Shown one piece after another: positions 21,306-33,714 of a stretch of DNA of 64,000 nt. The stretch spans positions 144,649,296-144,713,295 of the forward strand of contig CM041776.1 in the NCBI GenBank assembly GCA_023374045.1. The letters are read 5' to 3'. A model generated the notes under the pieces. It did no database searches, was not told the DNA's origin, and saw nothing but the letters and a program-made list of their open reading frames with translations. The DNA is from Limonium bicolor (taxonomy: Eukaryota > Streptophyta > Magnoliopsida > Caryophyllales > Plumbaginaceae). Made by a program: the position numbers and the translations under genes. Every line of letters begins with the position of its first letter. The first letter of the stretch is position 1.

Positions 21306-22694
21306 GTGGAGTTCTCGATCGAGCTCGCACCTGAGACTCAACCTATTTCTAAGGCCCCATACCGGATGGCGCCTGCTGAGCTCAAGGAGTTGAAGGTCCA
21401 GTTGCAGGAGCTATTGGACAAGGGCTTCGTTCGCCCTAGTGTGGCGCCTTGGGGAGTGCCCGTTCTGTTTGTCAAGAAGAAGGACGGTAGTATGCGTTTG
21501 TGCATTGACTACAGGGAGCTCAACAAGGTTACCATCAATAATAGGTACCCTCTCCCTCGCATAGATGACTTTTTCGACCAGTCAGTAGGAGCTAAGGTGT
21601 TTTCGAAGATCGATCTGAGGTCCGGTTATCATCAGCTGAGGATTAAGGCAGATGACGTGCCTAAGTCCGCCTTCAGGACCCGTTATGGACATTACGAGTT
21701 CCTAGTGATGCCATTCGGTTTGACGAATGCGCCTTCTGTGTTTATGGATATGATGAACCGGGTGTTCAAGCCCTTTCTAGACCAGTTCACCGTGGTGTTC
21801 ATTGATGACATCTTGGTGTATTCCAAGAGTGCTGAGGAGCACGAGGAGCATTTGAGGACTGTTCTCCAGACTCTGAGGGAGAAGGAGATGTACGCGAAGC
21901 TGAAGAAGTGTGAGTTCTGGTTGGATCAGGTGGTGTTCTTGGGACATGTCGTCTCCAAGGACGGTATCTCCATGGACCCGGAGAAGATTAGAGCTATTAC
22001 TGAGTGGGTCAGGCCTACTAATGTTGGAGTGATCCATTTCTTCCTTGGACTAGCGGGCTACTATCGTAAGTTTGTGGAGGGCTTCTCCAAGTTGGTGATT
22101 CCGTTGACCCGTCTACTGCAGAAGGATGTGAAGTTCGAGTGGAGTGAGGCATGTGAGCTGTGTTTCCAGGAGTTGAAGAAGAGGTTGACGTCTGCACCGA
22201 TTCTGACTCTTCAAGACGGGACCGAGGGTCTGGAGGTTTTCTGCGATGCGTCCCATAAGGGACTTGGGTGTGTTCTGATGCAGCAGGGGAAGGTAGTAGC
22301 GTATGGCTCTCGTCAGCTTAAGACATATGAGAAGAACTACCCGACTCACGACCTGGAGTTAGCTGCAGTGGTGTTTGCGTTGAAAATTTGGAGGCACTAC
22401 CTGTATGGAGCAGCGTGCAAGGTGTATACGAACCACAAGAGCCTCAAGTATCTGTTCACTCAGAAGGAGTTGAACTTGAGGCAGAGGAGGTGGCTAGAGT
22501 TGCTACACGATTATGATTTGGAGATCCTCTACCATCCTGGTAGGGCGAATGTGGTTGCTCATTCGCTCAGTAGGAGGGGTCCGTCTGGAGCCGTTTGTGC
22601 TTTGTCTGGTGTGCAGAGGTATGCCCTCGAGTTGCAGCGTATGTGTATCTGGGTCATCCGTCCAGAGAGGTTTGGGATGTTAGCAGCGTTGTAG
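21306..22694 (+). pseudogene. pol: Reverse transcriptase-RNase H of element A, first copy
   Basis: A long uninterrupted frame of 462 codons. RT motifs in order: the [10 protein letters not shown] entry, [32 protein letters not shown], the catalytic FIDDILVY, and FLGH. RNase H follows with [10 protein letters not shown] and [12 protein letters not shown]. Two RNase H positions look damaged relative to the second copy: YTNHKS instead of YTDHKS and VVAHSLSRR instead of VVADALSRR, which would lose acidic active-site residues. RT copies element RNA and RNase H removes the template. A TAG at 22692 ends the frame before integrase. Confidence 0.9.
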
Positions 22695-24137
22695 ATTCAG
22701 CCTACCTTGATCGACTGGATCAAGGCCAGTCAGGAGCTCGACGCTGGGTTGAGTAAGATCAGAGATGAGATTGCTGCTGGTCAGGGGTCTGAGTTCCGGG
22801 TTTTAGAGGATGACTGCCTGTGGTTCCGAGACCATGTTTGTGTGCCTGCAGACGATGCTTCGAGGCGAGAGATTATGCAGGAGGCTCATGGAGCCCCGTA
22901 CTCGGTACACCCAGGAGGTGTGAAGATGTACCGGGACCTACGTGAGACATTCTGGTAGAGCAACATGAAGAGAGACATTTCTGATTTTGTGTCCAGATAT
23001 CGGACCTGTCAGCAGGTCAAAGCCGAGCATCAGAGACCAGCTGGTTTGCTTCAGCCTCTACCCGTTCCGGAGTGGAAGTGGGAGAGCGTCGGTATGGACT
23101 TCGTTATGGGACTGCCTAAGACTCCTAGGGGTTTTGATGTTGTTTGGGTGATAGTGGACAGGCTCACGAAGAGCGCTCACTTCTTGCCTGTCAGGAAGAC
23201 TTTCAGTCTGGATCGCTTGGCTCAGTTGTATATGGACGAGATAGTGCGTCTGCATGGAGTTCCCACTTCTATTGTGTCTGACAGAGATCCGTGTTTTGTG
23301 TCCAGATTCTGGCAGAGTTTGCACCAGGCTTTGGGGACGAAGTTGTTGTTCAGCTTAGCGTATCATCCTCAGTTAGACGGGCAGACGGAGAGGACGAATC
23401 AGGTCCTTGAGGGCATGCTCAGAGCATGTGTGCTTGACTTTGGAGGCAGTTGGGATCAGCACGTGGCGCTGATAGAGTTCGCGTATAATAACAGCTTCAA
23501 GACTAGCATCGGAATGGCCCCGTTCGAGGCTTTGTATGGCAGGATGTGCAGATCACCCATCCATTGGGATGATCTGAAGGAGACAGCAGTTGTTGGTCCG
23601 TTCTTGGTTGAAGATGCTGTAACTAAGATCCAGTCTATCAGGGAGCATTTGCTTGTGGCTCAGAGTCGTCAGAAGAGCTACGCCGATCAGAGGAGAAGAC
23701 CTCTAGAGTTTGAGGTGGGCGACCATGTGTATCTGAAAGTTTCTCCAGTTCGAGGAGTTGTTCGGTTTGGGAAGAGAGGCAAGCTTAGCCCTCGCTTTGT
23801 GGGTCCTTTCGAGATCATGGAAAGGATCGGACCGGTTGTCTACCGTTTAGCTTTGCCACCGTCATTGAAGAGTGTTCACAGTGTGTTTCATGTTTCCATG
23901 CCGAGGAAATATGTTCCGGACCCGTCGCATGTGATTAACTTCAGTCTGCTTCAATTGAGGGAGGACTTCACGTTCGAGGCAGTTCCTTCGAGGATTTTAG
24001 CCCGGGATGTTCGCAAGCTCAGGAGTAAGACCATGCCCTTAGTGAAGGTGCAGTGGTCGGGTCAGTCGGAAGAAGAGGCGACCTAGGAGGTCGAAAGCGA
24101 AGTGCGTTCTAAGTTCGCCGCCCTCTTCAATCAGTAG
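22695..24137 (+). pseudogene. pol: Integrase and chromodomain of element A, first copy
   Basis: This encodes the HHCC zinc-binding region; its first Cys is changed (RYRTCQQ against RCRTCQQ in the second copy) and a TAG replaces Trp at 22956-22958. The DDE core follows: GMDFVMGLP, then the VSDRD block, then GQTERTNQVLE. The C-terminal part carries a GPFEIMERIG block and a chromodomain (LVKVQWSGQSEEEAT), with another TAG at about 24084. The stop is at 24135-24137. The chromodomain places element A among chromoviruses, which can target integration to marked chromatin. Confidence 0.9.
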
Positions 24138-24157
24138 GTACGTTTTAATTTCGAGGA

Positions 24158-24182
24158 CGAAATTCTTTTAAGGGGGAGGTGA
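24158..24182 (+). other. Polypurine tract, first copy of element A
   Basis: GACGAAATTCTTTTAAGGGGGAGG directly precedes the middle LTR, which starts TGTTATAACCC at 24183. An identical stretch precedes the third LTR (39219-39243). It primes plus-strand DNA synthesis in this class. Confidence 0.8.
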
Positions 24183-25114
24183 TGTTATAACCCAAGGTTC
24201 GGTACGGAATTATTTTCATTTAGTTGTTAACCTAAGTGGAATTACTTATTCAGGACATGGAGGTCCTTCTGATTAAAGGCGAGGACGAGGAGGTCTTTTG
24301 CCATTGGTTAATTAGGTAAGGATTAATTAAGTTAATAAATTCCTTTATTAACTTTCCTGATCACGTTGTGAATCACGTTCTTTTCCCCACAATCAGAATC
24401 CCTATCTTACAGTTAGCGAGACGCTCTTCTCTCTCAACGCCGCTTCCTTTCTCGATCAATCAAAACTCCCTCGATTCTGCAATCGATTCAACTGTGGATT
24501 GCTCCACCATCGGAATTGCTGGTTTCTTCGAGGTAGGGTTGCCAGATTACTCTTTTCGTTGATTCTTCGGTTCTTAAGTTCTCCTTATTCTGATTTCCTC
24601 GGCAATCTGATTGTGGTTCAGCGTTGGTTCTTGTGCTCTATCAATTCTCTTCTGTTGTAGGTTTCATCTGCGAATCTGCTGTCTGATTCAGGTGAGGAAT
24701 GTGAGTACGTTATGCATTTCAGTTTCAGGGTTTAAGTTGCGTTTCTGATTTGGGGTTGTAATTGTGTTCTGATTCAGAGGTTTGGAACTGTTTCTTTTCG
24801 GTTTGTGTTGCCGGTCTGCGTTCGGGTTTCTGCTGTGGTTTGGACTCTACTGTTCAGATTGGAACGCCGTCTCTGTTAATTCAAGGTAGGTGGCTGATGG
24901 ATTCGATTAGTGTGTTCAGCCTTGGGGAGTTTCGTTCCAATTCTGAATTTTGATTGTGATCTGTCTTGGATTGTGGTTGGGAACTATCTGTTTAATGTCG
25001 TTTTAATGCCTACAAACCCCCAAGGTTTTTTTCTGCAAACATATAATGTTTTGACATTGTTTTGGTGCTTCTGTTCGTGTGAAAATCGCCTCTGTTCACT
25101 GTGTTTTTCGGCGC

Positions 25115-25510
25115 GTCCGAACTTCCGTCCGACCTTGGACGTTCGGACCTGCCCTGTTTCGCTTTGATTTTTCTGAAGTTTTGTCATGTCCGAACTTCCG
25201 TCCGAGCTTCGATGTTCGGACGGGGTGCGAGGACGAGTCCGACTTACAAGTCTCGAATGGTGTCCGAACTTGTAAGTCCAGACAGAAGTTCGAACACACC
25301 CATCTCCTTCTTCTGATTTGCTTCGACTTGTGTCCGAACTTGACATTCGGACACATGTTCGGACATTACGCATATTTGGTTTCTGAAAACGTCCGGACAT
25401 CCGTCCGAGCTTGGATGTTTGGACACCTCTGTCTCTGCCTCTGTTTTAAGGTTCGACCTGTGTTCGAGCTTCATCGTTCGGACACATGTTCGGACACATG
25501 TTCGGACATG
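25115..25510. repeat. Quasi-palindrome array in LTR A, copy 2
   Basis: It has the same units and spacing as the array at 12105-12520, including TGTCCGAACTTGTAAGTCC near 25261. Confidence 0.75.
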
Positions 25511-25866
25511 GTACTATTTTGACCATAACCTGCTTGTTCGAGCTCCGTTTTGACTTCAGTTTGCGGGGTTGGATTCCCCTTCTGATTTCCAAGCTATCTA
25601 TGTGCTTTCTGTGCACATATGCTTATCTGTATTTAAGCTTATGTTTTGGGACCTAATTATCTCTGTATTTGAACCTTTGGATGGCTGGTTTAGCTGTCTC
25701 GTAGCGCGCTATGTAGGATCCTTCTGTTCACGGGTGATGTTCCCCGTTCTGTTCACAGGTGTTCCACCTGTTCTGTTTACGAGTGAGGTTTCCTTGTTCT
25801 GTTCACGAGCTGGTTGCTCGTTCTGTCTGTATGCTGTGATCAACTAGTGTCCCGTTCTGTTTTCTG

Positions 25867-26290
25867 CTACTAAAAAACAGCCGTTTAGAGACGGAAATTG
25901 AGACAAAAATATTTCCGTCTCTATATAGAGACGGAATAGAGATGGATTAGAGATGAATGTAAATTAAAAGAATTAAGAAGGAATAGAGTGAGAATAGAGA
26001 CGAATTAGTGTGGGAATCACATGGCGGGACGCTTTTGGATTTGGCGCTCAGAATAGAGACGGAATGGAGACCGATTTTCCCGTCTCTATAATAAAAGAAA
26101 ATAGAGACGGAAATATTCCGTCTCTAAATGTAAGGTGAAACTGAACTCCCTCCAAATAGAGACAGAATTTTAAATCTGTCTCTATAATAAAAGATAATAG
26201 TTCCGTTCAAATTGCAGGGTGTAACTGAACTCCCACCCAAATGGAGACGAAATTTTAAATCTGACTCTAATAGAGAAAGATATCATTACA
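25867..26290. repeat. Left subterminal repeat region of the CACTA element
   Basis: There are many copies in both orientations of AGAGACGGAA and TTCCGTCTCT (for example 25884, 25907, 26051, 26080-26130). The matching right-end region is 33715-34105, partly degenerated to GAGTCGGAA. Such motifs bind the element's TnpA-type protein in studied CACTA elements. Confidence 0.75.
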
Positions 26291-27142
26291 AGAAAATCAC
26301 AATATTAATGATCAAATCTAATTGATTTGTAAAGTGATCAATTTAAAAATAATAAAATTATAAAATATCACAGCTAGATATACTTTTTTAACAATAATTA
26401 AAATGTATTATTTTATAAAGAAATTCAAAAATATAAACATATATAATTCTAAAAAATTTCAAATTAAGAATATGTTTGTAAATTATTTTTCATAATATCT
26501 AAAATTATACTATATACAAACCTTTAAAATCATTATTTATAACTCTACCACTGAAAATAAAAAAAGACTAACAAAAATTCTTAATCATATCTAATAATTT
26601 GTAAATTTTGTATCTGTAACTAAGGCTGTCAATTAGATTCGATCAATTCGGTTTTGACCGAAAATCATATTTTTTTCAGTTATTTGTAAACGTAATTTAT
26701 AACTGTATTTCATATTTCGGTTGTACAGTTAACCAAATAGTTATTCGGTTCGGTTTTCAGTTTTAACATAGTCACAATTCTGTTAACCGTATAACCGAAA
26801 TAATAAAACACATCATTTTGACATGATTCTGCTTGTTTAGTTTTTGGGTATGACCAAATGAGTCCAACGACCCATACCCAGCTCAGAACTTGTAGAAAAA
26901 ATATTTTATAACACAACTTATATAACACGGTTATAAAAAAATGGTGTTATTTTACAACCCGCTTTGTAATGTTAACCGTGTTGTTAACCTCATATTAAAT
27001 AAAATTTGCCGAAAATCAAGTTTTTTAACACGGTTTATAATTGACTTTGTTGTAAACAAAAATTTTTTAACACCCTTCTTTTCTAACCGCGTTGTAAAAG
27101 TAATTTATACCACTCCTGCATATAACCGTGTTGTAAGTCTTG
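26290..27142. other. Non-coding CACTA interior with a second family of terminal-type repeats
   Basis: An AT-rich block (26290-26620) is followed by a GGCTGTCAA..TTCGGTTTTGACCGAAA region (26630-26800) that resembles dispersed short DNA-transposon sequence. At 26905-27140 there are repeated AACCGTGTTGTAA-type motifs in both orientations (26921, 26976, 27031, 27090, 27123). These look like the subterminal repeats of another CACTA family, but I found no matching second end. Confidence 0.4.
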
Positions 27143-27185
27143 TCTATTACATCAATTAGTCTCACGGTTCTTCATTCATTCCCTG

Positions 27186-27473
27186 TTGAACAATTTCCTT
27201 GTTGTTCCTCTCTTCCCCGCAGAAAAACTCATCTCCACCGCCTCACTCTTCTGGTACGGTGTCTTCGCCACCACCACACGGGGACACCTAGAAGTACAAC
27301 AGACGACAAGATCCTCCATGGCGCCCTCCACTGACGCCAACGATTTTCACTTTGATGTCTGTCGTCACTGCCTCCACCACACGCTGCGAGGGAAAATGGT
27401 GAAGCTCCTCATGTTGAAACATAAAATTCCTCCAATGACATGTGCTTCCTTGTGTCAGCGATGATGACGAAAG
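27186..27473 (+). CDS. Exon-like ORF inside the CACTA element, product unknown
   Basis: A 92-codon frame opens at 27186 after a pyrimidine-rich leader. It is Thr/Ser/His-rich, includes a HFDVCRHCLHHTLRGKM stretch, stops at 27464, and is followed at 27473/27474 by a strong 5' splice-like site AAG|GTAAGT. GC content is higher than its surroundings. It could be the first exon of an element gene or a captured host exon. I do not recognise the protein, and no matching later exon was identified except possibly the one at 33168. Confidence 0.3.
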
Positions 27474-27934
27474 GTAAGTCGATTGTGGCTACAAAATCGA
27501 CATTTCTTGTTTCTGATTTGGGCTCAAATTCTATGGACTAGTGTGCATTTTTGCTCAATTTGGGTTGTCGAATTTGTTGATTTTTTTGCTCAATTTGGGG
27601 TTTCAAAATGTTGGTAAACAGGCCATATGTTTGTGGCGGATTTAGTGTGAAATTTCTCCTGTCATTTCTTGAACTTAGCGATGACCTATACGGTGAAAAT
27701 TAAAAATATATAGAGTGAGTAAGCTAGAGTACAGTGATTATGCACTTAATTTTCTGTCACTATTGCAAAGTGGAATTTAAACGCTGTTATTGTGGGTGAA
27801 TTAGTATTATGAGTTGATTATGATTATGAATAACCTTAGCTTATAATTCGAAGCAAAAAAAATAAAGCAACTACGGTTTAATTTACCGGTTTATACTTGC
27901 TTTCACATGAGGCGTTGTTAAGGTTAAGATTGAC

Positions 27935-28800
27935 CAAGTTATTGTTGTTTGCTACAGCTTTTTGTATGTAGTTCTGTTGTTGTCTCTACAAAAATGAAAA
28001 TCATTCTCATGCCCATTTATGGTCAGTTCTGTAGACCTCTTTTGGCATGATAGTAGACTATATTGGCTTCAGATCTGAAACTGTCATTTCAGCTGATCAT
28101 AAAACTTCTGTAATGAAATATGAATATGCAAGAGTGCATACTATTTGTTTCACTTTTTGATAGATTATTAGGATTTAAGATTTTGGCATGATAGTTCTGT
28201 TGTTGTCTCTAAAGAAAAAAAAATCATATCTCATGCCTGTTTATGGTCAGTTTTGTAGACCTCTCTAACTTGATATAATAGTAGACTATATTGGTTGAGT
28301 TTCAGATCCAAAATTGTCATTTCGTTTGATCATGAAACTACTGCAGTAAAATATGAATATGCATGAGTACAAACTGTTTTTTCCGTTGCTTGATAGATTA
28401 TTAGGCGTTAAGATTGAGCATCTTAATACAGATTGTAGTTTAGTTTTGTGGTCTGTGTCATGCTGTTTTTGCTTATTACAAGTCAAATGTTACCTTGCCT
28501 TAAATGTTTTTATTTTTATGCTTGTTATTAAGCTTTAAATCTGAAAAGAACACCCAAGTTATTGTTGTTTGCTTCTGCTATTTTTATGTAGTTCTGGTGT
28601 TGTTTCTACCGAAATGAACATCATTTATCATGCCTGTTTATGGTCAGTTTTGTAGACCTCTTTGACTTGACATGATAGTAGACTATATTAGTTAAGTTTT
28701 AGATATGAAATGGTCATTTCTGTTGATCTTAAAGATGCTGTAATAAAATATGAATGTGTAGGAGTACGATTATATTATATCCAGTCTCATTTTCATCTAC
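27935..28800 (+). repeat. Three diverged direct repeats of about 200 bp in the CACTA interior
   Basis: Copies begin near 27970, 28193 and 28591. Each carries GTTCTGTTGTTGTCTCTA-like sequence, then TTTATGGTCAGTTTTGTAGACCTC and ATAGTAGACTATATT, then AATATGAATATGCA. The first and third share an extra left part (AAGTTATTGTTGTTTGCT at 27938 and 28555). No coding potential. Confidence 0.75.
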
Positions 28801-28919
28801 TTTTTTTTGCCTTTGTACCATATACTTTAGTAGCTGCAATTTTTATTTGTGAGTGTTTAAACTATGCTAATGATGCGAATCATTGTGTCACCGTGTCTTC
28901 ATTCTCTTCTTGCGACTAC

Positions 28920-29765
28920 GCCTGTGCAGAGATGAATTACTGGAACAGCCGCATCTTGCATACCAGATTGAAGACAGGGCTGAAATTCATTCATTCTGAA
29001 CTGGTAAAATACTCCTAATTTAGCTTCTTCTCTCTGTCAATTCTAACAATTGTATTTTAGATTTGTGAAGCAAACGATAAGCATTGTAACAAGAGATAAA
29101 TCACTAGAATAGCTGCATCTCCCACACTAGATGGAAGATAGGCTTAAAAATAATTCATTACTCAACTTATTCTCTCTGACGATTATTACAATAGAAGATC
29201 TTGATTTCTTCTGTCGCATTCATTCTCTTCACTCGCGGTAATTTTGCAACCCTAACTGGTGATTATAACATACATGCTTTACAACTCTCTTCTTTCTCTT
29301 CACTCGTGGTAATTTTGCATCCCTAACTGCCGATTATAACATTCATGATTTGCGCCTCTCTTCATCTTGTGTTTGTGCATCGGCAGAAATAAATCACTGA
29401 AACTGATGCATCTTGTGTTTGCGACTCTGTAGAGATAAATTACTGGAGTTGCTGCATCTTGCACAACAGATTGAACAGTACGGGGCTGAAAACAGTTCAT
29501 AGGCAAACCGGTAATATACTTAAACTCATCTTCTACTCTCTGGCGATTATAACAATAAAAGTTTTTGTCTTCTTCTATTATAGTGTGTGAAGCCAACGAT
29601 TGTCCGCGCCTCTGTTCTTTATCTTCTTGTGTATTCTTCTCTACACTGGGATACCACAGGAACTGGTGGTTGAAGACATTGCTAAAAACAGTTCACTTCA
29701 TACCAAGGTGTTTACTCGAATGATCTTCTTCTCTTTGGTGAAATTTGATTTCTTCTATCGCACCT
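28920..29765 (+). repeat. Second set of diverged repeats in the CACTA interior
   Basis: The pattern GAGATAAATTACTGGA..GCTGCATCTTGCA..AGATTGAA followed by a CTCTCTG.CGATTATAACAAT block recurs near 28929, 29093 and 29429, with a weaker version near 29656. From here to 31780 I see no gene, only AT-rich, intron-like DNA. Confidence 0.55.
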
Positions 29766-31787
29766 TGTGAAGTCTACAATTTGCATTATTGTCTGCACCT
29801 CTGTTTAGCTGGTACTACTTACTGCATATGTCTGGTTATATCCAATGCGTAAGGTTGGTATGTAAATCCCCAATCTGTTACACGGTTTTGATACCAACAA
29901 TCTACACATATCAGTCTGTTGAAGTGGTTATTTCTTTGCCACTGGTTATTTCCTAGCACATGTTCCTAGCACCTCTTCTCAATCTTCACTCACGGTATTT
30001 TTGCAATCATAACTGACTAGCATTGTTTTGCTGCTATCGGTTTGCCTGATACAGTAATCTGCTAGCTTCTGTTATAAAAGAAGAAGCATGGTACGAATTC
30101 AGCCCTTAACTGCTTGTGATGTTATGCCTTGAATAAACACAGTTACCAGCAGTTCTACTAATATATACTTCTGTCATGTTGCTCAGAAATAATGTTCATA
30201 ACTCATCTGCTTGTTGTCCCTGTTAAGAGTTTTTCCTGAGCATTTATTATACAAGTATTGAGCTGTTGTACAACATTATCTAGGCTTCTATTTGGCCTAT
30301 GTTTTCAGCTTATAAATGAGCATGGTAAAAATGTTTAAATTCATAAATCCACCTTTAATTAAGCTCCTGAATAATGTTTCTTTTTTCCTCCCTCTACTTC
30401 TCTTCCTCCTCTGCGCTTGAGGTAACTTGGTTAACTGTTGTTTTACTGAACTTTAGTAACAATTTCGCCCCTTTTTATGCATGGCATCAGTTTGTTTCAA
30501 TGCACCATGTTGCTATAGTTCAGAGCTTTAAATGCTATAACAAATCATGAAAATGGGCAGCCTAAATATGTTTCAAAATCATAAAAGTTAACCAGTTTCC
30601 GACTTAGAAACCTACACTATTTTTTGCACACTGCTCCCCTTTAACTAAAGGCTAATTAGCACGCTATTTTTTGTGCCTGTGAATAATTTTTAAAGGCTAA
30701 TTAGCATTTTGAAGTTATAGTCACGCTCACCTATTTCGCCTATCGTCTCATAGTCATAATTCATTTTAGTCGTTATCAGAAGAATCTGTTTTGACAGTCT
30801 CTGAACTTTGAAATTCTGATTCTCTTACTTCAGTTTTGTTTGTTGTGCATCTCATATGCTATTTCAGTTCTTTTTCTATCATAGAGATCTTTAGATTATG
30901 TATTGATACAGACCACTAGTTTACATTACACTATAGAAGTACTTTAAGCTAGATTAAACTTCTTTCTGTCATATCATATTCAATTATGGGTTATAAGATG
31001 GATAAGTAAAAGTGCAGGGTGTTAATTACCTTATTCTTTCTCATATTTTTTACATTGGGTCTGAGAGGCTCAACTTCTGGCAACAAGCTTTTTCCAGATG
31101 GAAACATATTGACCAATATCGTTAATGCTCCAATAGCTATTCCATGCTTCTATATTCAGGTTCGGCTTTTGCTTATCTATGGAAACATATATTTTAGTTC
31201 AGTTGTATCAAACTAACTTGTCTATACTCTTCGCATTTTTTCACTTTTGATAAGGAAGGGACTGAGTTAACCCAAATCAAAGCTCATCCTCTTGCGTTAG
31301 TAGTATTACAGTGTAGATCGTGGAATGTATCATCCATATGATATGGAATTGTTAAATGATAGTGTGATGTGGGTTGTGGAAATGTATTGATTATTTTATG
31401 GAATTATTGTTTGTAGTATAAAGTGGATTGTGGAACTTTGTGGTAATTATGTTAAGTCTAAGATTAAACAGGGTGAAGTAAAAAGAGGGGAGGTTCTGTC
31501 AATTTTTTTCTAGAATTTGCTATATTGTGTGGATTTTGCGTTTAACAAATATATGTTTGTTAATCACATTGTGTTTTTGACATTTGGATGAAATGCTCGC
31601 ATGCTTGGTCACGAACTTGATGCTTATCAACTATCAACTATTTGTATACACTCATTCTAGCAAGAATGAGCAGAGTGACAATGTGCCATGTTGTCGAAAG
31701 GGTGAAGATATTGGAGTGAGTATTCCATTTATGGCAAATTCGACAAAACGGACCGGTCGCACTGTGCTTGGTACGGACTATCTAGTT

Positions 31788-32802
31788 GGCAGCCCAGTCA
31801 GCTGCTGACTGGATTATTTTTGCTGACTGGACTGTCTTTTTATTATATTAACTTTAAATGGTTGTAACTTTTAATATATAAGTCCAAATGAAAAAAAATT
31901 ATATCATTGTTCATCTAAATTCAAGCTCTTCAAAACAAGACCAGTCATGGATATGTTTTGACAACTTTAAAAAAAATTATTTTTACAAGTGTATGATGAT
32001 ACACTAAAATGATATTAAGATTCATTAATTTTGATATTATGATTCATTAAAATTGATATTATCATTCATTAATTGATAAGTGGCGAATTAGATTACAAAT
32101 ACTGGAACTGATAAAAATCATTATCGTTTTGTAGTGTATTATTATTGTTATATGGTGTATTTTAAATCTTATATGGTGAATCATGTATTTTTCATACATA
32201 CCAAATATTGTTTTATATTTTTATTTTTATATGTTTGTGATGATACACTAAAATGAAGATATGATTCATTAATTTTGATATTATGATTCATTAAAATTGA
32301 TATTATGATTCATCTACTAATAAGTGGTGAATTAGATAATAAACTTCGGAACTGATAAAAATTATTATTGTTTTGTAGTGTATTATTATTGTTGTATGGT
32401 GTATTTTTAAACCACATACGGTGAATCGCATATTTTTTAAACATATCAAATATTATTTTGTGTTGTATTATTGTGTAAAAATTTTTATTCTTATAAGTTT
32501 GTAATGATACACTAAAATGAAGATATGATTCATTAATTTTGATATTATGGTTCATTAAAAGTGGTATTATGATACATTAAAATGATGTTATGAATCATGA
32601 TATATATATATAACTAATATAAATTTTTAAAGTTCTCAAAATATATCCATGTTTGATCTTATTTTGAAGAACTTGAATTTAGATTAACAATAGTATAATT
32701 TTTTTACATTTTGGACTTATATTTTAAAAGATACAATAATTTAAAACTAATATAATAAAAAGCAACCCAGTCAGCAGCTGACTGGACTGCTGACTGGGTG
32801 CC
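31788..32802. mobile_element. 1.0-kb element with long terminal inverted repeats, MITE-like
   Basis: The ends are GGCAGCCCAGTCAGC and, inverted, GGCACCCAGTCAGC. The similarity continues inward for about 200 bp, for example AATATATAAGTCCAAATG on the left against AAAATATAAGTCCAAAATG on the inverted right. Inside are three copies of a block with TACACTAAAATGA and GATTCATTAATTTTGATATTATG (near 31995, 32230 and 32508). Long TIRs suggest a Mutator-like or foldback element. I could not see a clean target duplication. Confidence 0.65.
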
Positions 32803-32889
32803 TGCTCATCCAGCCGCACTCAAATTCTACGCGGACCATCCGCACCATCGCACGTCTGTCCATTTATATATTCAAATAATTTATTCATA

Positions 32890-33122
32890 CTCCCTCCCCC
32901 TTTGACTGTCTCGTTTACTATTTGGACATGTTGTTTACTTCACATATTTAACATATAAGTTAACATAATTTTAAAAATCTAAGTTTTACAATAGAAAGCT
33001 TATATGAAAACTATATGTTGTAGAAATTTATTTTATAAAATTATTTTATCTTACATGTTTAATATTGAAGTGGAAAAACGTGCCAAAAAGCAAACAGGAC
33101 ACTCAAACTGGGACGGAGGTAG
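32890..33122. mobile_element. Stowaway MITE (Tc1/mariner type), 233 bp
   Basis: It is flanked by TA on each side (32888-32889 and 33123-33124). The left end CTCCCTCC...TTTGACTGTC pairs with the right end, inverted CTACCTCCGTCCCAGTTTGA. TA target and CTCCCTCC ends are hallmarks of plant Stowaway elements. It sits in AT-rich DNA just upstream of the transposase exon. Confidence 0.85.
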
Positions 33123-33167
33123 TACATAATATTTAATAACTTGTGTGAATTTTTCTAACAAATGTAG

Positions 33168-33425
33168 GATGAGTATGGTAGACTTTTGGAAGCTGCCACA
33201 CAACAGACTGCTGAAAGTAGTGGGGAAGGCACGTCAGAGGCATCACCCATAGAGATGAGATGCAAGCTATGATCCAAGAGCAGTGTTCGTGAGCAATTGC
33301 GTCAGGAAATGCATAGAGATGAGATGCAAGCTATGATCCAAGAGGAGCTTGCTCTCCTAATCCAGCGTGGCAGATTATTAGGCAGCTCAGACGGTGGAGC
33401 AAGTAGACGACAAGAGGGTGCTTAA
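33168..33425 (+). pseudogene. C-terminal exon of a CACTA-type transposase/accessory protein, broken
   Basis: It follows an intron-like end (TTTTTCTAACAAATGTAG). The exon begins DEYGRLLEAATQQ and ends in a helical Gln/Glu-rich tail (REQLRQEMHRDEM, then EELALLIQRGRLLG) and a TAA at 33423. This pattern, a Glu/Gln-rich end with a Ser/Gly-rich tail, matches the plant Ptta/En/Spm transposase-like proteins. A segment of about 33 bp is present twice (33249-33281 and 33311-33343), and this duplication introduces a stop. From 33426 to 33715 nothing is recognisable. Confidence 0.6.
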
Positions 33426-33714
33426 GAGATATTTTAGATATTGAAGTGGATAAAAGAGTATGGATTTGGTGGGTAACTTTGATTATATACCTTTGAATAC
33501 ATTTATATGTCGTTTTTGTTGGAACATACTATCTAGTAAGTAGTTGTTTAGTAAATGATTGGATTCTTAATGTAGTACTACGTTGTTTACTAATATGATT
33601 GAACATATTCTAATGATCTAAATGCATTTAAAATTTATGTTTAATAGCAGGTTTTGTTATTATTATTTATAGTTTGAAAAATATAATTTTTAAGTAATTA
33701 CATATTTTAAAAAA

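Noticed and set aside
26630..26800. A separate hAT or MITE in the GGCTGTCAA..CGGTTTTGACCGAAA region
   Set aside because: It resembles dispersed plant repeat sequence, but I could not find paired terminal repeats or a target duplication.
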